Below are positions 38,358 through 45,547 of a stretch of 64,000 nt of DNA, in pieces (the first letter of the stretch is position 1; the number at the start of each line of letters is the position of its first letter). The DNA lies in contig NZ_SPQO01000017.1 in assembly GCF_004570325.1 (NCBI RefSeq), positions 1-64,000 on the forward strand, written 5' to 3'. This DNA comes from Mycobacterium sp. PS03-16 (GTDB taxonomy: Bacteria; Actinomycetota; Actinomycetes; Mycobacteriales; Mycobacteriaceae). The notes under the pieces were generated by a model. It made no database searches. It saw only the letters and a program-made list of their open reading frames with translations, and was not told the DNA's origin. The position numbers and the translations under genes were made by a program.

Positions 38358-39207
38358 CGGGGGTCGGACTCAGTTGCGGCGTCGAGCGCTTCATCACATC
38401 GTTGAGCATCCGGGGTGCGACGATGTCCAGCATCCTCAGCGACAGGGTCTTTCGAGGCGCGATCCGCACCGGCCGACGTCGCGCCGCATCCACCATCCAG
38501 TCGGCGGCCTCGTCGGCGCTGAGTGCGGCCATACCGTCGTAGGCCCGCGTGGGCGCGATCATCGGCGTGGCGACCAGTGGGTAGTAAATCGTCGTGGAGC
38601 ACACGCCGGAGTCGCCCAGCTCGTTGTCGATCACCCGGCTCACCGCACTCAGCGCGGCCTTGGAGGCGTTGTAGACGCCGAACAAGGGTGAGGACTCCGG
38701 CATCACCCGCCAGCTCGACACGTTGATGATGTGTCCGTCTCCGCGAGCGGCCATTCCCGGCGCGAGGCCACGGATCAGCCGCAGCGGCGCGTAATAGTTC
38801 AGTGCGATGGTGCGCTCGACGTCATGCCACCGATCGAGCGAGTCGAGCAACGGTCGGCGAATCGACCGGCCCGCGTTGTTGATCAGGACATCGACTCGGC
38901 CTGCGGCCCGCACGAGCTCGTCGACCGCGTCGAGATCCGCCAGATCGGTCGGCATGGCGACCGCATCCCCGCCCCCCGCGGTGATGGCCGCGACCACGTC
39001 GGTCAGCAGATCGTGGCGCCGCGCCACGGCGAGCACCGTCGCCCCGCAGTCCGCGAGCTTCCCGGCGGCGGCCGCCCCGATCCCGGACGATGCTCCCGTC
39101 AACAGGATTCGTTTTCCGTGCAGGGATATCGGCGACCGCGGCACCAGACGGGGCAGCGGCCGCATACCCGCCAGCCGCAGGGCCCGCCGCACACCGAGCT
39201 CGGTCAT
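38338..39207 (-). CDS. Short-chain dehydrogenase/reductase
   Basis: A 289-residue classical SDR. NAD(P)-binding TGASSGIG, NNAGRS, the catalytic Ser in INVSS and the YNASK motif are all present. The C-terminal region is long and basic, and the N-terminal 30 residues are Arg/Pro-rich, as in membrane-associated mycobacterial SDRs. ATG 39207 has GAGGAA nine bases upstream, better than GTG 39222. It is first in the SDR-EamA-DUF4239 operon. Substrate unknown. Confidence 0.87.
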   Translation of the reverse strand: MTELGVRRALRLAGMRPLPRLVPRSPISLHGKRILLTGASSGIGAAAAGKLADCGATVLAVARRHDLLTDVVAAITAGGGDAVAMPTDLADLDAVDELVRAAGRVDVLINNAGRSIRRPLLDSLDRWHDVERTIALNYYAPLRLIRGLAPGMAARGDGHIINVSSWRVMPESSPLFGVYNASKAALSAVSRVIDNELGDSGVCSTTIYYPLVATPMIAPTRAYDGMAALSADEAADWMVDAARRRPVRIAPRKTLSLRMLDIVAPRMLNDVMKRSTPQLSPTPGGHVAR

Positions 39208-39351
39208 GGGCGATTTCCTCACTCGATGGTGGAGGCAGCATATTTCGCCGGTCGCCCGTCACGGACGCGATTGCGCCAACTGTGCGAGACAGGCCCGAGT
39301 CGGGTAGTCCTACTCATCGCGTGGTGGCCGCCGACCGGGCATTCTGAACCC

Positions 39352-40659
39352 ATGACGCTTCCGAAGCCAGGCATCGACGAACGCCCGGCCGCCGACGACA
39401 TCGCCGCCGGTCGGGACCGCGCCGTCGATGTCGCTCGCCTGGGCGCCCTACTCGTCGTGATGTTCGGCCACTGCGCCCTGCTGCTCGCGACGATCGACGA
39501 GCGCGGCGTTCGGATCGGCAACATCCTGGGCGCGTTGCCGGTGACCCAGCCGATCACGTGGATCGTCCAGGTGATGCCGCTGTTCTTCCTCGCCGGCGGC
39601 GCCGCGGGCGCGTACGGCTGGCGAGCCGGCACCGCCTGGGGGACGTGGCTGTTCACCCGAGCCCAGCGGTTGTTCCGGCCGGTGTTCTGGTACCTCGCGG
39701 CGTGGGCGCCGGTCCTGCTCGTCGTGCGCCTGACCCTCGGCGCCGGATCCGCGCAGGCGCTGGGTCGTGAGATCGTGGCACTGCTCTGGTTTTTGGGCGT
39801 GTATGCGGTCACGTTGGCGTTCGTGCCGCTGCTCACCCGCATGTCCACCGGCCGCACCATCGCCGCGGTGGTCGCCGGACTGCTGGTGGCGGCCGCGGCG
39901 GTCGATGCGGTGCGCGCTGCCGCCGGAACCCCGGAGGCGGGAACGCTGAACTTCCTGCTTGTCTGGTTGACTCCGATCGCCATCGGCGTGGCCTACGCGC
40001 GTCGGCTGATCCGCCCCCTGGTCGCCGCAGCGGTGGGCGTGGCGGCCTTCGCCGCCCAACTCGTCCTGGCGCTGACCGGTGTCTATGAGGTGGCGCTGGT
40101 GGTGACCGGCGTGGAGCGGTTCTCCAACACGTCGCCGCCGACGGCGTTGCTGGCGCTGCAGTGCACGTGGATGTCATGCGTATTCGTGCTGGCCGCGCCC
40201 GCGGTGCGGCGGTGGGCCGCACGACCCCGCGTCTGGCACCTGGTGGCGGTGGGGAACGGGGGAGCGATGACGCTGTATCTGTGGCACATCCCGGCGATTG
40301 CGGTGGCCGCGTTCACGCTGCATGCGGTCGGCGTCGACGCCTACGACGTCCACGCGCCCGGATTTTGGTGGGCGCTGGCGCTGCGCGCCGTCGTGTTCGC
40401 GGTGGTGATGACGGTGCTGTTCCGGTTGCTCGCGCCGCTGGAACATCGGCGCCTGCCGTGGTGGGACGCCCCGGCGCGGGCCGACGGGGCCGGGTCCGTC
40501 GCCGCGGGAGTGCTGGTGTGCGCCGCCGGGGTCGCGCTGGTGCTGCTGGCCAAGAACGGGATGACCGGTGCCGCGGGATGGTCGTCGCTCGGGGCGTTCG
40601 TCGTCGCGGCCGCCGCCGCCCGGGTGTGCGCGGCCGGTCGGCAAAGCGCCCACCGGTAG
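39352..40659 (+). CDS. Acyltransferase-3-family membrane protein
   Basis: A 435-residue integral protein with about eleven helices. It opens RDRAVDVARLGALLVVMFGHCALL, the Asp-Arg/His signature region of acyltransferase-3 (OafA/NodX type) enzymes, and continues with QVMPLFFLAGGAAGAYGW and MTLYLWHIPA. Such proteins O-acylate sugars or lipids at the membrane. ATG 39352 is chosen; the frame is open leftward only as a shadow of the SDR gene. It is divergent from the SDR operon. Confidence 0.83.
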   Translation: MTLPKPGIDERPAADDIAAGRDRAVDVARLGALLVVMFGHCALLLATIDERGVRIGNILGALPVTQPITWIVQVMPLFFLAGGAAGAYGWRAGTAWGTWLFTRAQRLFRPVFWYLAAWAPVLLVVRLTLGAGSAQALGREIVALLWFLGVYAVTLAFVPLLTRMSTGRTIAAVVAGLLVAAAAVDAVRAAAGTPEAGTLNFLLVWLTPIAIGVAYARRLIRPLVAAAVGVAAFAAQLVLALTGVYEVALVVTGVERFSNTSPPTALLALQCTWMSCVFVLAAPAVRRWAARPRVWHLVAVGNGGAMTLYLWHIPAIAVAAFTLHAVGVDAYDVHAPGFWWALALRAVVFAVVMTVLFRLLAPLEHRRLPWWDAPARADGAGSVAAGVLVCAAGVALVLLAKNGMTGAAGWSSLGAFVVAAAAARVCAAGRQSAHR

Positions 40660-40696
40660 CGGTGTCGGCGGCCGGCGCGGCGGATATCGTGGCGAG

Positions 40697-41242
40697 GTGG
40701 CTGCCGGGGACCGCGCACGCTGGGACGGCAGGTACGCGATGCTCGGTGCACCGTCGGCCGGGGCGATCGGTGTGCCGGCCTGCTTCGCGCCGGTCGCCGC
40801 GGAGTTCCCGCACGCCGGGTCCGCGCTCGACATCGCCTGCGGGCAGGGGCGCTTCGCGGTGTGGCTGGCCGCCCGCGGGATGCACGTGTGGGGCGTCGAC
40901 ATCTCCGCGGTGGCCGTCGCCCACGCCGCTGCGTTAGCCCGTCACCACGATGTGGTCGCACACTGCCGATTCGATGTCACCGATCTCGACGACGGTCTCC
41001 CGCCGGGTCCGCCGATCGACGTCCTGGTGTGTCATCTGTTCCGGGACCGGCGCCTCGACGATGCCCTCGTCGCGCGCCTCGTGCCCGGTGGGCTGCTCGC
41101 GATCGCGGTTCTCAGCGAAGTCGGCGCCGCGCCGGGGCCGTTCCGCGCCCGCCGCGGTGAGCTGATCGCCGCCTTCGGGCATCTGAACGTCATCGCCGCT
41201 GGTGAGGGAGATGGAACAGCGTGGCTGCTCGCCCGTCGCTGA
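40697..41242 (+). CDS. Class I SAM-dependent methyltransferase
   Basis: A 181-residue methyltransferase. It begins VAAGDRARWDGRYAML, with the SAM loop LDIACGQGRFAVWLA (about 37-51), then GVDISAVAVAHA and DVLVCHLFRDR. The short length and RWDGRY start resemble TehB/thiopurine-type methyltransferases. GTG 40697 is chosen by similarity of the start. The gene follows the acyltransferase by 37 bases. Substrate unknown. Confidence 0.8.
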   Translation: MAAGDRARWDGRYAMLGAPSAGAIGVPACFAPVAAEFPHAGSALDIACGQGRFAVWLAARGMHVWGVDISAVAVAHAAALARHHDVVAHCRFDVTDLDDGLPPGPPIDVLVCHLFRDRRLDDALVARLVPGGLLAIAVLSEVGAAPGPFRARRGELIAAFGHLNVIAAGEGDGTAWLLARR

Positions 41243-41269
41243 CCGGTGACCGTCGTCGCTTCTGCCTGC

Positions 41270-41297
41270 GATATTGATTTCCGGCACATCCGGGTAT
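41270..41297 (+). promoter_or_regulatory. SigF-like promoter, one mismatch
   Basis: GATAT (41270-41274), 17 bases, GGGTAT (41292-41297). The -35 differs from GGWWT at one base and the -10 is exact. A start about 41303 would leave only a few bases before ATG 41307, giving a near-leaderless message. Confidence 0.4.
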
Positions 41298-41306
41298 CCC
41301 CTTGCC

Positions 41307-41918
41307 ATGGGTGATTCGCTCGCTTCGTTACCGACAGCCGTCCGCTCGACCGTCTCCGGCGTCCTGGGCGACCCGCTGAGGGTGTTCGGGGAGACCGGAC
41401 CCGTCTACGAGGCGGACGTGAGCTTCGACGGAGACGCGCGCGTGCCGGGTCTGACTCAGCTCCTGCGGCCGGGCCGGACCTACACGACGTTCGTGCGCAT
41501 CGCGCCGGTCAGCGCGGACGCGGTGGTGCGCACCGTCTGCGTCAAGTTCCCCGACGCCTACGGACCGGGCAACGACCAGGATTTCCTGTTCGCCTCGTCC
41601 GGCGACGGGGCGCCGCTGCACCATGTCGCCGTTCCCAGCGCCCGCGCGGACAATCGGCTCTACTCATCGCTGTGGCTGTACCTGGCCGGTATCCGACCGG
41701 TCGTGTTCGGTGCGGCCGCAGCCTCCGGGTCCGATGCTGGCCTGATCGGCGCCGGCGACCGGCTGGACTTCCTCATCGGCGGGGTGATCGGCCGGTTCCG
41801 CCGAGTCGGGGAGATCCGCCTGGGCAGCGAGATCCCGCACGCCTCGGTGAGTTATGCGGCCAGCCACAGCGGGGGAGGGCTGCGGCCGTTGCCGCCCGCG
41901 CTGTTCTACCGCGGCTGA
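41307..41918 (+). CDS. Hypothetical protein, catalase-fold-like segments
   Basis: A 203-residue protein. Segments LTQLLRPGRTYTTFVRIAP and TVCVKFPDAYGPGNDQDFLF recall the beta-barrel of heme catalase-like proteins (TxxFRPGR, VRFST, AVKFY), but the catalytic His/Asn are not evident and the resemblance may be superficial. No signal peptide. ATG 41307 is preferred over ATG 41274. A SigF-like promoter just upstream would make it a stress gene. Confidence 0.65.
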   Translation: MGDSLASLPTAVRSTVSGVLGDPLRVFGETGPVYEADVSFDGDARVPGLTQLLRPGRTYTTFVRIAPVSADAVVRTVCVKFPDAYGPGNDQDFLFASSGDGAPLHHVAVPSARADNRLYSSLWLYLAGIRPVVFGAAAASGSDAGLIGAGDRLDFLIGGVIGRFRRVGEIRLGSEIPHASVSYAASHSGGGLRPLPPALFYRG

Positions 41919-41943
41919 CCGTGACGGCCTCGCATGAGGCACG

Positions 41944-42765
41944 ATGTCGGTGATGCGTTCTCTGCGTGTGCTCCTGGTTCTGTGCGCCATCGCGCTGTTG
42001 GTGATCGCCGGCTGCGCGCAGGCCGAGGACGCCGCGGCCCGGCCCGGCCCGGAGGAACGGTTGCGCGTCACGGTGCTCGGCGAGCAGACACACGACCCGA
42101 CGTCGTTCACCCAGGGCCTCGAGGTCGACGGATCGGCGCTGTACGAGACGACCGGACTGGTCGGCCGGTCGCAGCTGCGTGAGTTGGATCCCGCCACCGG
42201 ACAACTGCGCCGGTCCGCACCGCTGCCGCGGGACTACTTCGGCGAGGGGATGACGGTCGTCGAGAACCGGATCTGGCAGCTGACCTATCGCGACGGCGTT
42301 GCGATCGAATGGGACAAGGCCACCTTCACGCCGCGGCGTGAGGTGCCGGTCGACGGTGAGGGCTGGGGCGTGTGTTTCGACGGCGCCCGGATGATCCGCA
42401 GCGACGGCACGAACCTGCTGCGGTTCGTCGACCCCGCGGACTTCACCGACACCGGCGCGGTGCCGGTGACGCGGTCCGACGGCACACCGGTCAACGGGCT
42501 CAACGAACTCGAATGCGCCGACGGTCAGGTGTGGGCGAACGTGTGGCCCACCGATCAGATCGTCCGTATCGACCCCGGCAGCGGAGCGGTCACCGCGTCG
42601 GTCGACGCATCGGTGCTGCGGCGGGGACATCCGGACGTCGACGTGCTCAACGGCATTGCGGCCGTGGGCAATGGCGAGTTCCTGGTGACGGGGAAGAACT
42701 GGCCGACGATCTACCGCGTGAGGTTCGACCCGGCCCCTGACGATCTTTGTGGCCAAGGTCACTAA
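41944..42765 (+). CDS. Glutaminyl-peptide cyclotransferase-like lipoprotein
   Basis: A 273-residue exported protein. A lipoprotein signal ends VIAGC with lipid-bearing Cys24. The mature part is a beta-propeller of plant-type glutamine cyclotransferases: THDPTSFTQGLEVDGSALYETTGL, GEGMTVV, LTYRDG, LNELECADGQVWANVW and the repeated Trp/Asp blades. Such enzymes turn N-terminal Gln into pyroglutamate. The mycobacterial substrate is unknown. Confidence 0.9.
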   Translation: MSVMRSLRVLLVLCAIALLVIAGCAQAEDAAARPGPEERLRVTVLGEQTHDPTSFTQGLEVDGSALYETTGLVGRSQLRELDPATGQLRRSAPLPRDYFGEGMTVVENRIWQLTYRDGVAIEWDKATFTPRREVPVDGEGWGVCFDGARMIRSDGTNLLRFVDPADFTDTGAVPVTRSDGTPVNGLNELECADGQVWANVWPTDQIVRIDPGSGAVTASVDASVLRRGHPDVDVLNGIAAVGNGEFLVTGKNWPTIYRVRFDPAPDDLCGQGH

Positions 42766-42834
42766 TTGATCTCGATGTCCGACACGTCGGCGCGGAGCCG
42801 GAAGTTCTCCCGCGCCCGGGCCGACACTGGGCGC

Positions 42835-43062
42835 ATGCGGGTCGAGGAAACCATGTGGGACGTATTGCTTCCGAAGGATGTCGACGATCGGTGCGGGTAC
42901 TCCCCGCGCGCGGCACTGGCCGAGCTGGTGGCCAACCGCCTACCCTCCTACAAGCGTCTGCTGCGGGTGGTGACGTGGTCGCCCGACGCGGGTCACCTGT
43001 TCCGGCCCACCCCGAACTTCCGGCGCTACGCCGTGTGTTACGAGGTGGAGCTGGCCACCTGA
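42835..43062 (+). CDS. Small hypothetical protein
   Basis: A 75-residue protein starting MRVEETMWDVLLPKDVDD and ending YEVELAT. The frame is open from TTG 42766, with ATG 42775, 42835 or 42853 as possible starts; none has a strong ribosome site. Basic/aromatic middle (LPSYKRLLRVVTW). Not recognised. It lies directly after the cyclotransferase gene. Confidence 0.5.
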   Translation: MRVEETMWDVLLPKDVDDRCGYSPRAALAELVANRLPSYKRLLRVVTWSPDAGHLFRPTPNFRRYAVCYEVELAT

Positions 43063-43063
43063 C

Positions 43064-43250
43064 CTACTGGGTCGCCTGCGAAAAATACTGCGTCACAACG
43101 CCGTTCTCCGGATCGAACAGGCGCGGGCCGACGGTCTCCCAGCCGCCGAGATCGTCGATCGACGAGAGCCGTTGCAGCGCAACGAAAGTGCTGGCCACCT
43201 GCTTGACCCCCGGCGCCAGCAGATCGCTCGAGTAGTCGTTGTTCTCTTGG
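43064..43250 (-). pseudogene. Possible 3' remnant of a solute-binding protein gene
   Basis: On the minus strand an open stretch without a start ends in TAG at 43066-43064. It reads NDYSSDLLAPGVKQ, later SSIDDLGGWETVGPRL and FDPENGVVTQYFSQATQ. The DLGGW-x-V-x4-FDP pattern recalls the C-terminus of sulfate-type ABC substrate-binding proteins. Nothing upstream continues such a protein; the STAS gene follows. It is read as a decayed fragment. The family match is by eye only. Confidence 0.28.
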
Positions 43251-43352
43251 CCTATGACTGGAGCGTGGGGCAGCCGGCGCTCACGAGGTCGGCGGAGGGC
43301 CGGAAATACCCCGGCGAGTCGGGTGGATGTTCGGCAAACTTTCCGCGCGGCG

Positions 43353-43799
43353 TCAGCCGGCCCAAGACACCGGCTGACGCCGGCGGGACACGCGGTCGAG
43401 GCGTTCGCGGGCCGAGGCGACGTCTGCGGCGAGGGGGAGTTCGCCCTGCGGGTCGCAGATCCGTAGCATCCGGCGGACCTCGGAACCGGGAACGATCACC
43501 CAATCGACGTCGATGCGCGTACAGCTGACGCTCATGTAATGCAGTGCGCTGAAGCCCTGTGTGCCGAAGAACCGCACGGCGGTGAGGTCGACGATCAGTT
43601 GGCACGATGTTGCGGTGTGCCGCTCCACGTAACGACCGAGGTCGCGCCCGTTGGTGGCGTCGATCTCGCCGTCGGCGGTGATGATCGAGAGGATGGGAGT
43701 CAGTGACCGCAGAGCGAAGACGGCGCGGCCCCGCCGCTCCGGCGCCTCGACCGCGGTGGGGTCTGGACGGAACACCCGGACTGTTCCCATGTCAGCCAT
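43353..43799 (-). CDS. STAS-domain anti-sigma factor antagonist
   Basis: A 148-residue protein with a STAS domain (about 30-125): ITADGEIDATNGRDLGRYV and QLIVDLTAVRFFGTQGFSAL. The usual phospho-acceptor Ser of the D-S-(S/T)-G loop is Thr here (FFGTQGF), as in some mycobacterial antagonists. ATG 43799 has GAGGGAG eight bases upstream. It lies divergent from a SigF-group sigma gene, and no anti-sigma kinase lies between. The pairing with that sigma system is inference. Confidence 0.87.
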   Translation of the reverse strand: MADMGTVRVFRPDPTAVEAPERRGRAVFALRSLTPILSIITADGEIDATNGRDLGRYVERHTATSCQLIVDLTAVRFFGTQGFSALHYMSVSCTRIDVDWVIVPGSEVRRMLRICDPQGELPLAADVASARERLDRVSRRRQPVSWAG

Positions 43800-44329
43800 G
43801 CGAAGACTCCCTCGATTGTCCCGTGTCCCCGACTGGCGACCGGCCCCCGCTACGGCGCATTCTGAACTGGCTGACGCGCCTGTCGCGGTTGACATCGTCG
43901 CCGGCTGTCTCTTCAACCTGTGACGCAGATTACTACGGATTGCGTCGCGTGACTATAAGGCTTATGCACTTCTCAGAATCGCGTCTACCAGGTAATTTGC
44001 TGTCGCGTCAGGCCGCGGGTCGGATGCGGGAAGGGCCGATGGTCTGCACTGTCGACGGATCGAGTGGTTTCGAAATTGGTGCGGGTCGACCCGCGACGAA
44101 CCGGGTGCCGGGGGCGTAGAGTGAGCCGTATCCCGTTTCGGGAGGCGACACCGTTTAGTGCAAAGCGGACCGCTGCAGGCGGCACTCCGATCGAGCCCAC
44201 GGTCCTTCTCGCCGTCAGTCCACGCAGGAAGAAACCCTGCTGCTGACAACAGCTTCGTTCAGCCCACCCCGCAAACGCCGCATCGCCGGCGCTCACTTCG
44301 CGTCCGCACCGAGTCCGGAAGGACCCGAG
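43800..44329. other. Intergenic region between STAS gene and sigma gene
   Basis: 530 bases without a credible gene. The part 43925-44000 is AT-richer (GACTATAAGGCTTATGCAC). It must hold the promoters of both divergent genes, but no clean SigF-type pair was found. GGTTT at 44066 has no GGGTA at the right distance. The last 30 bases carry a GGAAGGAC ribosome site for the sigma gene. Confidence 0.4.
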
Positions 44330-45148
44330 ATGACGATCACCGATACACCTCTGACCACTCGCGTGACCACCCGCGCGCCCTCACCGCGGGCCCAGGATGA
44401 TTACGCCGACGTGCCGGACATGTTCCGGCTGATGTACGCGTTGCCCGCCGAATCCCACGAATTCGCCCGACAGCGCGAGGCCATCGTCACCCGATGCCTG
44501 CCGCTGGCCGATCACATCGCGTTCCGGTACCACCGCAAGGGCGAGAACTTCGACGATCTCGTGCAGATCGCCCGAGTCGGGTTGATGCACGCGGTGAACC
44601 GCTTCGACGCCGAGACGGGCACCAATTTCCTGTCCTACGCGGTGCCGACGATGCTCGGCGAGATCCGACGACACTTCCGCGACAACGGCTGGGCCATGCA
44701 CGTGCCACGCCGGCTCAAGGACCTGCACGTCCAGATCACCCGCGTGACACCGCAACTGACCCAGACCCTGGGGCGTGCACCGACCGCCACAGATCTGGCC
44801 GCAGAACTGGGCGCCGACCGGCAGGAAGTGGTCGAGTGCCTGGTGGCCGGCGACGCCTACAGCGTCCGTTCGATCGACAGCCCGGTCGCGGGGAGCGACG
44901 ATCCGGGACGCTCGCTCGCCGACACCATCGGCAGCGTCGACGCCGACATGGAGCACATCACCGACCGGGAGTCGCTGCGCCCGCTGCTGGCCGCACTGCC
45001 CGAGCGGGAACGCATGGTGATCAGCCTGCGGTTCTTCGCCGGGATGACGCAGACCCAGATCGCCGACCGGATCGGTGTGTCACAGATGCAGGTGTCGCGG
45101 ATCCTGGCCAAGACGCTGAGCCAACTGCGCGACGGCATGACGGCCTGA
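44330..45148 (+). CDS. SigF/SigB-group RNA polymerase sigma factor
   Basis: A 272-residue sigma-70 group 3 factor of the SigB/SigF/SigG type. Region 2 is seen in ENFDDLVQIARVGLMHAVNRFD and the -10 helix FLSYAVPTMLGEIRRHFRD. Region 3 contains VPRRLKDLHVQI, and region 4 a C-terminal helix-turn-helix TQTQIADRIGVSQMQVSRIL. ATG 44330 follows GGAAGGACCCGAG. In M. tuberculosis sigF sits with its anti-sigma gene; here no anti-sigma gene adjoins, so this may be a paralogue. Several SigF-type promoters lie in this window. Confidence 0.93.
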   Translation: MTITDTPLTTRVTTRAPSPRAQDDYADVPDMFRLMYALPAESHEFARQREAIVTRCLPLADHIAFRYHRKGENFDDLVQIARVGLMHAVNRFDAETGTNFLSYAVPTMLGEIRRHFRDNGWAMHVPRRLKDLHVQITRVTPQLTQTLGRAPTATDLAAELGADRQEVVECLVAGDAYSVRSIDSPVAGSDDPGRSLADTIGSVDADMEHITDRESLRPLLAALPERERMVISLRFFAGMTQTQIADRIGVSQMQVSRILAKTLSQLRDGMTA

Positions 45149-45206
45149 CGGCCGTTCGCGCCCGCTGCGGACGGGTGTGACGTCCAGCACGGTGCGCTCA
45201 AGCACA

Positions 45207-45233
45207 GGTTTGGTGCTTGATCACTTCTGGGAA
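45207..45233 (+). promoter_or_regulatory. SigF-type promoter of csbD
   Basis: GGTTT (45207-45211), 17 bases, GGGAA (45229-45233). The -35 is perfect, and the -10 differs from GGGTA at one base. It lies 54 bases before the CsbD start and right after the sigma gene, so the sigma factor probably drives it. Confidence 0.55.
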
Positions 45234-45286
45234 CTAATCCCTCCGAACGCCTCGGCGTCGAGGCGGTGAACAGGAGGGACAGCCAG

Positions 45287-45541
45287 ATGGCCGACAACAA
45301 CAGTGGTAACACCGGACCGGAAGAAGCCGTGAAGGGCACCGTTGAGGGCATTAAGGGCAAGGCCAAGGAGGTCGCCGGCGCGGTGCTCGGCCGCGACGAC
45401 CTGTACCGCGAAGGTCAGGCCCAGCAGGACAAGGCCGATGCGCAGCGCGACGCCGCCAAGAAGGAGGCCGAAGCCGAGGCCGCACGGGGCTCGGCCAAGG
45501 TGGCCGAAGAGCGGCAGAAGTCCGAGCAGACCGGGAACTGA
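45287..45541 (+). CDS. CsbD-family general stress protein
   Basis: An 84-residue, Ala/Glu/Lys/Gln-rich protein. VKGTVEGIKGKAKEVAGAVLG is the CsbD signature, followed by a charged helical tail. CsbD proteins are classic SigB-type stress-regulon products of unknown role. ATG 45287 has CAGGAGGGA upstream; the frame opening at 45266 is ignored. It is preceded by a SigF-type promoter and followed by a strong hairpin. Confidence 0.9.
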   Translation: MADNNSGNTGPEEAVKGTVEGIKGKAKEVAGAVLGRDDLYREGQAQQDKADAQRDAAKKEAEAEAARGSAKVAEERQKSEQTGN

Positions 45542-45547
45542 GGTCTC

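Noticed and set aside
38731..39351. N-terminal extension of the acyltransferase-3 gene
   Set aside because: It runs opposite the SDR gene and has shadow composition; ATG 39352 starts the recognisable membrane protein.
44066..44091. SigF promoter for the sigma gene itself
   Set aside because: GGTTT is present but no GGGTA lies 15-17 bases on.
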